This document shows, in pieces, positions 7,991-16,492 of a stretch of 43,959 nucleotides of DNA; position 1 is the stretch's first letter, and every line of letters begins with the position of its first letter. A program made the translations under genes and the position numbers. The notes below the pieces were generated by a model, which was not told the origin of the DNA, ran no database searches, and saw nothing but the letters and a program-made list of their open reading frames with translations. Origin of the DNA: a virus; IMG/VR virus record IMGVR_UViG_3300014868_000003, positions 1 to 43,959 of that record; one strand, 5' to 3'.

Positions 7991-8185
7991 ATGGCCCAGA
8001 CCTTGATCCAGCGCAGTCGGGCCAAGCGGCCGTCCGAAAAGGCGGCCTATCACCAGGTGACCGGCGCCGGCCAGTCGCGCGTGTTGCGGCCGTTCTTCGG
8101 CGTGTCGCCATCGGATGAAGCCGTGCTCATGACCGAAGTCGAGCGCCGTCTGGATACGAACCTTCGACGCCAACAGGGAATCTAG
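7991..8185 (+). CDS. gpG-like virion morphogenesis protein, C-terminal part
   Basis: 64 residues from ATG 7991, one base after the previous stop (TGACATG). It carries AAYHQVTGAGQSRVLRPFFG followed by SPSDEAVLMTEVERRL, the usual C-terminal block of gpG/gp10-like proteins. Reading through with a +1 shift near 7984-7990 would give SFSSDMAQTLIQRSR and one protein of about 162 residues. Possible explanations are a real split with coupled reinitiation, a mutation, or a one-base assembly error. Sequence from a related phage would decide. Confidence 0.6.
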   Translation: MAQTLIQRSRAKRPSEKAAYHQVTGAGQSRVLRPFFGVSPSDEAVLMTEVERRLDTNLRRQQGI

Positions 8186-8188
8186 CGC

Positions 8189-8932
8189 ATGCCCACCGTG
8201 CAGGTAGAAGTCAGCGACGACGGCAACGTGGGCACGCTGCCCGAAGCGTTACAGAAGCTCTTTGACGCGAAGTTCAACGAAGCCTTCGGCAAGGGCAAGG
8301 CCAAGGCCGCCGAGGAAGCGAAGTCGCAGATGGGCGATCCCGTCGAGCGCGAGCGGCTGAAGCTGCTCGAAGCCGAAAACTCCCGGCTCAAGGAAGCCGA
8401 GGCCCGCGCCAAGGGTGACGCGGTCGAAGCCGAGAAGATTCGGAATCAGCGGGAAGCACAGGAACGGGCGGACTGGCAGGCGAAGCTCGACGCCGCCGCG
8501 AAAGACATCGACCGGCGCACCACGCGCCTTCGAGAATTGACGGGCAAGGAAATCCGCGCCGCCGCGATGGCGGCCGGGGCTCGACCGGAATCCCTCGACG
8601 AACTCGAGGTGCTGCTGGGCGGGCGGATTGGACTGGATGACGCGCTCCAGGCGTTCGTACGGAACGCGCAAGACGCGGGCAAGCCCCTACTCGACAAAGA
8701 CGGCAAGTCGGTCTCCATCGAGGGTTTCGTCGGACAGTACTTGGCGGATCACCCCCACCACAAAGCGGCCCCAGGCGGGCGCGGCATGGGCGGGGGCGGC
8801 GGTCGGTCCTTGGCGGGCCAGCCGTTGTCGGGTGTCGCAGCGGACAAAGCTGCAGCACTCGAAGAGGTCGCCAAGCAACCCTCAGTCGCCAACGTGGCGC
8901 GCGCTTTCGGCCAAGTGGGCAGGAGCGCGTAA
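8189..8932 (+). CDS. capsid scaffolding protein
   Basis: 247 residues from ATG 8189, directly before the capsid gene. Long charged helices dominate (residues about 30-130, with repeated Glu/Lys/Ala/Arg), followed by a flexible Gly-rich section (GGRGMGGGGGRSLAG) and a short C-terminal helix (SVANVARAFGQVGRSA) that probably contacts the capsid protein. This architecture and gene order are typical of internal scaffolds, which guide shell assembly and then leave. No protease motif seen. Confidence 0.8.
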   Translation: MPTVQVEVSDDGNVGTLPEALQKLFDAKFNEAFGKGKAKAAEEAKSQMGDPVERERLKLLEAENSRLKEAEARAKGDAVEAEKIRNQREAQERADWQAKLDAAAKDIDRRTTRLRELTGKEIRAAAMAAGARPESLDELEVLLGGRIGLDDALQAFVRNAQDAGKPLLDKDGKSVSIEGFVGQYLADHPHHKAAPGGRGMGGGGGRSLAGQPLSGVAADKAAALEEVAKQPSVANVARAFGQVGRSA

Positions 8933-8944
8933 TGGAGTGCCGGC

Positions 8945-10105
8945 ATGGCCTTCGCAGGTCTCGCGTCGAACGAACTCAACACCGCCTCGCTCATTCAGCG
9001 TGACATCGCGGACCTGATCCGCACGCTGTCTCCGAAAGAAACCCCGATCCTCGATTGGCTCGGCGATGCGCCGGTCTCGGCGACCAGCATCAAGCACGAG
9101 TTCATCGAAGATCTGATGCCGCCCAACACGATCATCGCGTCCGTCGCCATCAGTTCGGCGGCCGTCGCCACCCCGATCGCGATTCAGGTGGCCCCGGCGG
9201 GCATCGGCAATGCCCTCTCCGTGGGCCAGTTGCTCCGCAACGAATCGGCGGCGCCCGAGGTCTACCAGATCACGTCGATCGTGGCCGGTGGCAACTCGAT
9301 CGTCATCTCGCGCGACTACAACGGGACGACCGTGGCGGGCTCACTGGCCGCGGGCGGGACGCTCTACGTGGGCGGGATGGCCTCGCTCGAGGGCGCGGAC
9401 CACAGCGGCTCGGACGTGCGACGGCTGGGCACGGCGCGCGCCAACACGGTCGGGCTCTTCCGTATGGAACTCGCGCAGTCGTCCACGACCGCCTCGATGG
9501 GTCAGGTCGGCAACGACAAGTGGGAAGGGCGCAAGGCCAAGGGGCTCATCGAGACGATGCGCCAACTGGAGAACGAAGTCGTCAAGGGCGTGCTGAACGG
9601 GACGAACTCGCTGGGCACGACCACGGCGACTCGCACCATGCAGGGCATTCAGGCGCAATTGACGTCGATCAACTCGACCATCGTGTCGGCGTCCTTCATC
9701 GCCAACCCGCATCTCTACATCGGCAACGTCTGGGAGTCGGTGTATGGCAACGGCGCGGCGACGACCGAGACGTGGGGCATCATCGCCGGCTCGACCTGGT
9801 TCAAGGCGCTGTCCGACCTGAACGACACGAAGGTCCAGGACACGAACGCCAGCGAGTTGTTCCAGCGTCGGATTCGCACGTATGCGGGTCCGTTCGGCGA
9901 GGCCGAGCTGTTCCTGTCCCGCGTGTTGCCGGCGACGGAGTTCCTCCTGGTACCGCGTGAGCGGCTGATCGTCCCGAATCTCGTCAATCGGTCCTTCACC
10001 TACGAGGACATGGCGAAGTCGGGCGACAACCAGAAGGGGCACATCGTGGGCGAGTACACGCTGGAGCTCTACCACCAGTCGGCGATGGGACGCGGCCACG
10101 CCTAA
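8945..10105 (+). CDS. major capsid protein (SU10/DUF5309-like)
   Basis: 386 residues from ATG 8945. N-terminal NTASLIQRDIADLIRTLSPK and PILDWLGDAPV lead into the HK97-type fold. The P-domain/spine helix region includes KAKGLIETMRQLENEVVKGV. The C-terminal part GEAELFLSRVLPATEFLLVP, then a segment ending in GEYTLELYHQSAMGRGHA, is typical of the SU10/DUF5309 capsid group. Position after the scaffold and before a terminator-like hairpin fits a highly expressed capsid gene. The family assignment comes from pattern recognition, not a search. Confidence 0.85.
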   Translation: MAFAGLASNELNTASLIQRDIADLIRTLSPKETPILDWLGDAPVSATSIKHEFIEDLMPPNTIIASVAISSAAVATPIAIQVAPAGIGNALSVGQLLRNESAAPEVYQITSIVAGGNSIVISRDYNGTTVAGSLAAGGTLYVGGMASLEGADHSGSDVRRLGTARANTVGLFRMELAQSSTTASMGQVGNDKWEGRKAKGLIETMRQLENEVVKGVLNGTNSLGTTTATRTMQGIQAQLTSINSTIVSASFIANPHLYIGNVWESVYGNGAATTETWGIIAGSTWFKALSDLNDTKVQDTNASELFQRRIRTYAGPFGEAELFLSRVLPATEFLLVPRERLIVPNLVNRSFTYEDMAKSGDNQKGHIVGEYTLELYHQSAMGRGHA

Positions 10106-10120
10106 TCGCTGACCGCCTGA

Positions 10121-10154
10121 CGGGAGCGTGGGAGACCCTGGGCCCACGCTCCCG
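10121..10154 (+). terminator. strong hairpin after the capsid gene
   Basis: A perfect 12-base inverted repeat (CGGGAGCGTGGG at 10121-10132, complement at 10143-10154) with a 10-base loop starts 16 bases after the capsid stop. The 3' side (gttcgattcg) lacks a clear U-run, so it may attenuate transcription or stabilise the 3' end of capsid mRNA rather than terminate fully. Confidence 0.6.
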
Positions 10155-10182
10155 GTTCGATTCGTCCAGGGGGAGCGCCCCG

Positions 10183-10407
10183 ATGCATCCGATTTTCGAG
10201 GAGATTCTGCGGGCGAAACTGCCGGTCCGGCCGGACGTCCTCCTTCGGTGGCAACGGGCCATCCGTTCGGAGATCGGCCCGCAGTTCGCCAAGCTCTCAG
10301 AACCGATTGAAGTGGAGTTCCACGTGGACTCGCGGAAGGTTGCCGAGGCGATCATGCCGGCGCTTCTGTCCACCGAATCACGAAAGAAGCGTGAGGTTTC
10401 GGCATGA
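10183..10407 (+). CDS. small hypothetical head-region protein
   Basis: 74 residues from ATG 10183, with GGGGGAG about 8 bases upstream. It is helical and charged: FEEILRAKLPVRPDVLLRWQ, then EPIEVEFHVDSRKVAEAIMP and a basic end (TESRKKREVSA). The phrase EVEFHVDSRKVAEAIMPALL resembles the short segment VQVFIGPRKLAEIIMPEL near the C-terminus of the tape measure gene (17209-19089), an interesting internal similarity. The stop overlaps the next ATG (ATGA). Function unknown. Confidence 0.65.
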   Translation: MHPIFEEILRAKLPVRPDVLLRWQRAIRSEIGPQFAKLSEPIEVEFHVDSRKVAEAIMPALLSTESRKKREVSA

Positions 10408-10934
10408 GGGGCTGGCGCTGCGACAACCTGTTCAGCAAGCGCACGACGGCGAAGACGGCCTCGAAGGCGCTCAATGCCGTGAGCAATGCCACGCTGACCG
10501 TGACGGCGGCCGCGTCAGGCTTCGACGGCAACCTGATCACCGTGGCCCTGGTCACCGGGGCCCCGACGATTGACGTCACGATGGCCGCGGTCCTCTCGGG
10601 CACGGCGATCACCGTGACGCTCGGGACGGATGGCGCTGGCGTCCTGGACGACACGAAGAACACGGGCACGCTCGTCGCCGCGGCGATTGACGCCTTGGCG
10701 AATGTGACGTGTACCACCAGTGGCACCGGGGCCGGCATCGTCGCGCCGGTAGCCTCGCAAGCCCTCGCCGGCGGCTCGGACGTCATGACCGTGCGGGATC
10801 TGGCGCGGAAGGCCAACGTGTCCGACCAGTTGATCCAGAACCTCGAGCGCGGCGGCAACTGCGAGGTCCACGAAGCGCAGCGGATCGCCGACGCCTTGTC
10901 CGAAACGGTCTCGTCCTTGGGGTCGGGCCTCTGA
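10404..10934 (+). CDS. beta-rich structural protein fused to an XRE-like HTH
   Basis: 176 residues from ATG 10404. Residues about 25-125 are Thr/Ala/Val/Gly-rich, with strands such as TLTVTAAASGFDGNLITVAL, like a head decoration or tail-tube-type beta domain. Residues 128-173 switch to a helix-turn-helix pattern: MTVRDLARKANVSDQLIQNL, then ERGGNCEVHEAQRIADALS, as in XRE-family domains. An internal ATG (10785) could start the HTH alone. In this context the domain may act in virion assembly or be a separately translated regulator. The stop shares one base with the next ATG. Confidence 0.6.
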   Translation: MRGWRCDNLFSKRTTAKTASKALNAVSNATLTVTAAASGFDGNLITVALVTGAPTIDVTMAAVLSGTAITVTLGTDGAGVLDDTKNTGTLVAAAIDALANVTCTTSGTGAGIVAPVASQALAGGSDVMTVRDLARKANVSDQLIQNLERGGNCEVHEAQRIADALSETVSSLGSGL

Positions 10935-13927
10935 TGCGTCTCCGGATCTGTTTCACGATCGATTCGGTCCCCTTCACGGCCTCCGTGATCGCGGGGATGA
11001 CCTCGCTCGGCGGGTCGGAGTCGGCGTGTCTCGGCCTCGCTCGGGCGCTGCAGGCGCGCGGGCACGACGTGCATATCTTCGTGAGCCAGCTCACGACGGA
11101 TGCGCCCGGAGTCGATCAGTACGGCGTCGGCTGGCACGCGATCGGCCAACTCGCGGGCTGGTCGACGCTCATGGATTGGGACGTGGCAATCGCGCTGCGT
11201 CAGCCGCAATTTCTGCAGCACGCCCCGGCAAAACTGCGCGTCCTTTGGGGGCAGGACTTGATGGCGAACCAGGCCATGCATCTCTACCAGATGAGCCTGG
11301 CCTGGACCTATGACGCGGTCGCCTACGTGTCCGACTTCCACCGGCATCAGTGGGAGGCAATCTCCCCGGAACTCGCCCCGCTCGGGTGGGTGACGAAGAA
11401 CGGCCACGATGCGAGGCTCGCCGCCGAGGCGCGCGCGGCCGCGGTCAAGAAGCCGCACCAGATCATCCACGTCTCCCGTCCGGAGCGCGGGCTGGCGCCG
11501 CTCCTGACCATGTGGCCGATGCTCAAGGCGAAGTATCCCAAGGCCACGCTCGCCCTTTGCCGCTACTCGTCCATGTATGACACGGCGGGCTGGGGCGCGA
11601 TCTGCGCGGAGTTCGACAAGGCCGTCGGGCAGATGAACCAGGAAGTCGGCGGGATCTCCTGGCTCGGCGAGCTCGGCAAGCCGGCGCTCTACAAAGCCAT
11701 CGCGGAATCGGCCGTCATGTGGTACCCGGGCGTGTCGACGTTCGGCGAGACGTCGTGCATCGCCGCGATCGAAGCGCAAGCGTGCGGGACACCGTTCGTC
11801 GGCTCCTACAAAGGGGCGCTCCCGGAAACCGTGCCGAGCGGCATCCTGATCCCTGGCATTGCGGAGTCCGACGAGGCGTATCAGTCAGCGGCGATCGCGG
11901 CCGTGATCGACATGCTGGACGGCTGCGCCAAACAGCAATTCGCCTATCGCCAGCGGGTCAACGACGGCCTCCGGCACGTCCAGGGCTACAGCTACGAAGC
12001 CGTGGCGGCCGAGTGGGAAGCGTTCATCCTGCAGAGCTTCGAGGCTCGCTACGCCCGCGAGAAGGCCGGCATCTTGCGCCGGCTGAAGCACGAAGACGAC
12101 TACGTGACCGCCCGGATCGTCGCCGAGGAGTTGGGCGACGTCGCCGAGCTGGCCGACTGCGACTCCGTTTTGACCGGGGAAGTCGCCCCCGAGGATTACG
12201 CGCGCCATGCGCTCGATCCGCTGCTCGAGTTGGGCGATACCCGCCTGAATACCGTCGTGAAGATGTTCGAGGGTTGCCAGCGGGTGCTCGACGTGGCCTG
12301 TGGCTCGGGGGCGTATCCCGTCGCCTTGGCCTTGGCCGACCCTACCAGGCACGTTGTGGCGGTCGACTACGCCGCGGGGAACATCGCCTCGGGGCGGCAT
12401 GCCGCCGAAGTCAAAGGCGTTGCGGATCGAATCACCTGGGCCGAAGGCTCGGCGTGGGACATGGCGAACCAGCGGCCGTCCGAGTGGCTGGCTGGGGCGC
12501 TGCAGACCGACGCGGGCACGTTCGACGGGCTGTGGTGTGGCGAGTTCCTGGAGCACGTTGTGGACTGCTCGGGGCTGGTCCGGACGCTCGATCGTCTGGT
12601 CACGCCCGGAGGACGAGTGGCCTACAGCGTGCCCCAGGGCCCGCTCCACAGCATCGCGACACGGCACATGGAGACCCATCGGTCGCACGTCCACCACTTC
12701 CGGCCGGCGGACTTGGCGGCGATCTTCGGGCAAAAAGCCGAGTACCGCGCCGTGGTCATGCCGTGGCTGCAAGGTGGGGCGCGTGGCGAAGCCCTCGGCA
12801 ACTGGATTCTGAGCTACCGCCGCGGGACGACGGACGATACCGGGATGCGGCCGCTTGACCGCCGGCGCCTGTTGCGCCCCTACGCCCGACTGACGGCCGG
12901 GATCATCACGAACGACGCCCTGGATCTGCGGCGCTGCCTCGACGCGATCTGGCCGGTAGTGGACGAGATTGTGATTGGCGACTGTGGGGCGCGTGCTGAT
13001 GACCTGGCCGCCATCGTGGCCGAGTTCCCCCGCAAGACGCGCGTGATCCACGTCGGGCCCGTGCCGGACCTGCACGGCGGATTCTCCGAAGCTCGGAATC
13101 GGGTGCTCGCCGAGGCGTCGGGCGAGTGGTTCCTGTGGATCGACTCTGACGAAGTCCTGTGTGGGGCGAGGGATCTGGGCAAGTACCTCGACGGGCCCAC
13201 GTTCCAGGGCTACGTCATCACCCAGAACCATCTCCACCTGGACGCCAGCATGACGCGGGACACGCCCGTCCGGCTGTTCCGGAAGCGGCCGGAGATCAAG
13301 TTCTACGGGTGCGTTCACGAACAGCCGCAGTGGAAGGACGCGAACGGCGAGATCCAGCCGGCACTGCAAGTGGCCGACGTCCAGATCGCGCACACCGGCT
13401 ACCTCTACGAAGGCATCCGCCGCGAGAAGTGCCTGACCCGGAATCTGCCGTTGCTCATCCGCGATCAGCAGGTCTTCCCCGAGCGCGAGTTGGGCAAGGT
13501 GCTCGTCTTGCGGGACTACGCGAATCTCGCCCTGTGGGCGCGTGAGCGGTCGGGTGGGAAACTAACCGACGAAATCAAGACCTACCAGGGCAAGGTGATC
13601 GGCCTGTTCGAGGAGAACTTTTTCGACCCGATGAACAAGTACCACGGCATCGCGCGCCCGTTCTACGAAGCGGCCCTGAAGGACGTCGCGGGCGCACTGC
13701 AAGTCGAAGTCGCGATCACGGGTGGACTGGCGCCTGACGGCCTGAACGGGACAAAAGGCGTCCCCGAACGGATCTGGGTCCGCAAGCCGGAACACCTTCG
13801 GACGCTGTTGGCCGGCCGCGTGGAAGCCATGTTGAAGCCGCTCGAGTCGACCGCGCCAGACATTGACGTTGAGCCGTGGCCGCCGGCGGTGGCGGTGGTT
13901 CCGGAACGAGAGGCGGTGTCCGCGTGA
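10934..13927 (+). CDS. trifunctional GT4 / SAM methyltransferase / GT2 protein
   Basis: 997 residues from ATG 10934 (TGATG overlap). Three enzymes appear in order. (1) A GT4-type glycosyltransferase, about 1-370: N-terminal ICFTIDSV, a Gly-rich TSLGGSESACLGLARAL loop, and an exact E-x7-E at E272/E280 in PGVSTFGETSCIAAIEAQAC. (2) A class I methyltransferase, about 430-630: motif I VLDVACGSGAYP (451-462), acidic VVAVDYA, then FDGLWCGEFLEHV. (3) A GT2 domain, about 650-830: LTAGIITNDALDLRRCLDAI, with a DxD-type motif at 737-739 in WFLWIDSDEV. Likely role: building or methylating a glycan on virion proteins or the host surface. Very large for a phage enzyme and set among head genes. Confidence 0.85.
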   Translation: MRLRICFTIDSVPFTASVIAGMTSLGGSESACLGLARALQARGHDVHIFVSQLTTDAPGVDQYGVGWHAIGQLAGWSTLMDWDVAIALRQPQFLQHAPAKLRVLWGQDLMANQAMHLYQMSLAWTYDAVAYVSDFHRHQWEAISPELAPLGWVTKNGHDARLAAEARAAAVKKPHQIIHVSRPERGLAPLLTMWPMLKAKYPKATLALCRYSSMYDTAGWGAICAEFDKAVGQMNQEVGGISWLGELGKPALYKAIAESAVMWYPGVSTFGETSCIAAIEAQACGTPFVGSYKGALPETVPSGILIPGIAESDEAYQSAAIAAVIDMLDGCAKQQFAYRQRVNDGLRHVQGYSYEAVAAEWEAFILQSFEARYAREKAGILRRLKHEDDYVTARIVAEELGDVAELADCDSVLTGEVAPEDYARHALDPLLELGDTRLNTVVKMFEGCQRVLDVACGSGAYPVALALADPTRHVVAVDYAAGNIASGRHAAEVKGVADRITWAEGSAWDMANQRPSEWLAGALQTDAGTFDGLWCGEFLEHVVDCSGLVRTLDRLVTPGGRVAYSVPQGPLHSIATRHMETHRSHVHHFRPADLAAIFGQKAEYRAVVMPWLQGGARGEALGNWILSYRRGTTDDTGMRPLDRRRLLRPYARLTAGIITNDALDLRRCLDAIWPVVDEIVIGDCGARADDLAAIVAEFPRKTRVIHVGPVPDLHGGFSEARNRVLAEASGEWFLWIDSDEVLCGARDLGKYLDGPTFQGYVITQNHLHLDASMTRDTPVRLFRKRPEIKFYGCVHEQPQWKDANGEIQPALQVADVQIAHTGYLYEGIRREKCLTRNLPLLIRDQQVFPERELGKVLVLRDYANLALWARERSGGKLTDEIKTYQGKVIGLFEENFFDPMNKYHGIARPFYEAALKDVAGALQVEVAITGGLAPDGLNGTKGVPERIWVRKPEHLRTLLAGRVEAMLKPLESTAPDIDVEPWPPAVAVVPEREAVSA

Positions 13928-14136
13928 TCTGCGACGTGTGCGGCATCGACGCGGTCGACAGCCTCGGGCACTGCAGCCATTGCGCCGAGACGCCGGTGGA
14001 GTCTCCCCAGGCGCCTGCCTACGCGCCGCCGCTCGGCAAGGTCGTGGTCCGTAAGGAGCGCAAGCCGAAGGTCACCCGTGACCCGTACAAACGGCGCACG
14101 ACGGCGGCGGTCAAGAAGGGCGGCAAGAAGCGATGA
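13924..14136 (+). CDS. small zinc-ribbon protein with basic tail
   Basis: 70 residues from GTG 13924, overlapping the upstream stop (GTGA). CDVCGIDAVDSLGHCSHC forms a CxxC...CxxC zinc knuckle, followed by a Pro linker and a strongly basic C-terminus (RKERKPKVTRDPYKRRTTAA, then KKGGKKR). It could bind nucleic acid or be packaged with DNA in the head. Stop and next start overlap (ATGA). No named family. Confidence 0.65.
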   Translation: MICDVCGIDAVDSLGHCSHCAETPVESPQAPAYAPPLGKVVVRKERKPKVTRDPYKRRTTAAVKKGGKKR

Positions 14137-14987
14137 GCTGGGCGCCCTCGGACCTCGTCAGCGATCAGGACTTGCTCGATTACGAGCGGACGATCCTGAC
14201 GACGTTCAATCAGAACGATTGGCAGCCACGACTCCGCAAGGCGCTCGAGGATTGGCTGTGGCCGCAACTCGAAGCGCGCGGCTACCCGATTGAACGCTTC
14301 CGGACGCGGTATGCGCCGAGCGAGGTCGTAGGGAGCACGTCCAGCGTGGACTCCGACGTGACCAGCGCGGCGGCCACCGAAAACGGGCTCGTCTTGTCAA
14401 CGATTCTGGCGGCCTCGTCTGACTCGCTCTACATCGGCCACGGCGAGGCGTTCCGGGGCCTGTCCGTGCGTATGACGACGACCGTCAATGCCATCGCCGG
14501 GGCGCTGTCTGTCGCCGCCTGGACGGACCGCTGGCAGCCGGTGAGCGAACTATCGGCGGCCGTCGTGGCCGCTGGCATTCCGTTCAGCCGTGGCGGCTCG
14601 CTGACCTGGACCGTGCCCTCTGGCCTCGTACGGCGGACGATCAACAGCCAGGGGCCGGCCTACTGGTCACGGCTGCAGCTCTCCGTGGCGCCCACGGCCG
14701 GAACGGCGATCGGGGCCGTGAGCGTGATCCGTCGCTCCCGCCTCTGTGCCCCGGTGACGTTGCGAACCTTGGCGCTGATCTTTCGGGAAGCGCCCATCGC
14801 CCAGGACGGCCCGTGGCAGGAGAAAGCGGCTTGGTACGAAGCGGAAGCCGCGACGGCCTTGGCGCGAGTGATTGACCAGATCGGCGGCGAGTTCGATACC
14901 GACGACAGCGACATCATCGACCCCGACGAAGCGAACCAGACCGCCGAGTCAGTGACGGGTGGCGGCTGGATGTTTGAGCGGTGCTGA
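14133..14987 (+). CDS. putative head-tail connector/structural protein
   Basis: 284 residues from ATG 14133. The start is helical (DLLDYERTILTTFNQNDWQP, RLRKALEDWLWPQLEA). The middle is Ser/Thr-rich beta sequence with AAATENGLVLSTILAASSDS and WTDRWQPVSELSAAVVAAGI. The end is helical and acidic (ATALARVIDQIGGEFDTDDS). Position between head and tail-tube genes suggests a virion connector or a small spike-like component. No specific family recognised. Confidence 0.55.
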   Translation: MSWAPSDLVSDQDLLDYERTILTTFNQNDWQPRLRKALEDWLWPQLEARGYPIERFRTRYAPSEVVGSTSSVDSDVTSAAATENGLVLSTILAASSDSLYIGHGEAFRGLSVRMTTTVNAIAGALSVAAWTDRWQPVSELSAAVVAAGIPFSRGGSLTWTVPSGLVRRTINSQGPAYWSRLQLSVAPTAGTAIGAVSVIRRSRLCAPVTLRTLALIFREAPIAQDGPWQEKAAWYEAEAATALARVIDQIGGEFDTDDSDIIDPDEANQTAESVTGGGWMFERC

Positions 14988-15409
14988 TGGCGACGACCGA
15001 AGACGCCATCGTTGACCGGGCGCGCGCGGTGCTCGCGGCGTTGGAGTACGACGAAGCGCAAGGGCTCGACTTGACCCGGCTCGCGGCCGGCACGCACGAC
15101 CGGCGGTTCACGGTGGGGTATCTCGGCCAGACGCCGCTCGGCCAGATCGGGCTCCAGGAAGAGGCGCGCGGGGCGCTCCTGATCAGCCTGACCGCGGCGA
15201 CGAATGAAGACCACCAGCCGGCGCGTCGGGCGCTGTGGGTGGGGAGTCGAGCAGTCTTGGCGGCCCTCGTGGAAGACGGCGCGGTGACGAGCGGGGAGTA
15301 CGCGGTCGAGGACGCGGGGCGGTCGGTGGAAATCGTGGCGCCGCCTGGGGCGGCCTTTCTGGAATGTCGGATGCGCGTGCCGATCAATTTTGAAGCCGCG
15401 TTGACGTAG
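14987..15409 (+). CDS. putative tail terminator/neck protein
   Basis: 140 residues from ATG 14987, sharing one base with the upstream stop (TGATG); a GTG at 14981 would add two residues. N-terminal helix (AIVDRARAVLAALEYDEAQG), then strands (HDRRFTVGYLGQTPL, ARGALLISLTAATNEDH) and a C-terminal sheet (VEIVAPPGAAFLECRMRVPI). Size, fold pattern and position just before the tail tube fit tail terminator or tail-completion proteins. The call is contextual. Confidence 0.55.
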   Translation: MATTEDAIVDRARAVLAALEYDEAQGLDLTRLAAGTHDRRFTVGYLGQTPLGQIGLQEEARGALLISLTAATNEDHQPARRALWVGSRAVLAALVEDGAVTSGEYAVEDAGRSVEIVAPPGAAFLECRMRVPINFEAALT

Positions 15410-15419
15410 GAGACGAATC

Positions 15420-16481
15420 ATGGCAGGAGTCACCGGCCGGGAAGTCAAAATCGCGTTCGCCAAGTTCGCGACGAACTCGTGGGGCGTGGCCGCCTCGGTC
15501 ACCCGCGGGGCCTACTTTCAGACGACCGGCGGGCTGCGTCTGCAGCCGATGCGCGTCAACGACGAAGCCTTCGGCCAGGCGTTTCTCGGCCGCGGGGATC
15601 TGGGCGACGTCACCCCGCCGGACCTGACGTGGGTCGGGCGCAGCCGGTACGACGACCACGGCTTCGTCCTCGATGCGCTCGCGATGGGCTCGCCCGTGGC
15701 GGCCACGCTGTCGAACTCGGCCGCCGGCCAAGTCGCGTCGTATCAACACATCATCGACCTCGCCGCGTCGACCGATGGGCTGGGGCTCACGGCCGCGGCC
15801 GACAAAGTCCTCTACGTTGACGAGTTGACCTCGGCCAAGGTCTTCGGCTTCGGCGAGACGGTGGGCGACGGCGGGGTCATGGATCGCAGCTACCGGCTGC
15901 TCGGCTCCAAGCCCACCAACATCTCGTCGATCAACACGCGGTCGACCGTGCATGGCGCGTCGTTCGTGCCGTTGGGGAATCGCGTGTTCCGGAATCAGGG
16001 CACGTTCCGTCTCAACGTCCAGGGCGGGAACTCGCTCGTCGCGGCCGACGCCATCAAGATCGAACAGTTCGAGTTCACCTTCGAGCGGCCCCAGGATGGG
16101 CCGCACGTCTTCTCGCAGGACTACATCTTCGAGCCGGCCGACAACGGCTTCCCGGTGGTGCAGTTCAAGGTGACGTATCCGCGGATGACGACAATCTCGG
16201 CGAGTTCGCTCTACGCGGCCTTGCGGACGAACCCGATCTTCAAGGCGGATCTGACGTTCAGCGGGGCCTTCATCAACTCAACCGACCAGTACAAGCGGGT
16301 GTACGAGTTCCCGCATGTGGAATTAGACGGATGGAACGGGGCCGACGTGTCCGGCGCCGAACAGGTCAAGCCCGAGGCGACCTTCACGGCCAAGCTGGCG
16401 ACGTCGAGCCCCGCCAACATGCCCTTCGTCAATCCGTTCCGGCTCACGCTGATCAACACGCACGCCGCCGCGGCGTTCTAA
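15420..16481 (+). CDS. major tail tube protein
   Basis: 353 residues from ATG 15420, with a GTAGGAGA site upstream. The protein is beta-rich: EVKIAFAKFATNSWGVAASV at the start, many Thr/Ser/Val strands, and a C-terminal domain (ADLTFSGAFINSTDQYKRVY). Position before a frameshifted chaperone pair and the tape measure is the standard place for the tail tube. The length is large for a tube subunit and suggests an added surface domain. No sheath gene is present, which argues for a siphovirus. Confidence 0.75.
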   Translation: MAGVTGREVKIAFAKFATNSWGVAASVTRGAYFQTTGGLRLQPMRVNDEAFGQAFLGRGDLGDVTPPDLTWVGRSRYDDHGFVLDALAMGSPVAATLSNSAAGQVASYQHIIDLAASTDGLGLTAAADKVLYVDELTSAKVFGFGETVGDGGVMDRSYRLLGSKPTNISSINTRSTVHGASFVPLGNRVFRNQGTFRLNVQGGNSLVAADAIKIEQFEFTFERPQDGPHVFSQDYIFEPADNGFPVVQFKVTYPRMTTISASSLYAALRTNPIFKADLTFSGAFINSTDQYKRVYEFPHVELDGWNGADVSGAEQVKPEATFTAKLATSSPANMPFVNPFRLTLINTHAAAAF

Positions 16482-16492
16482 CGGAGGATTTT

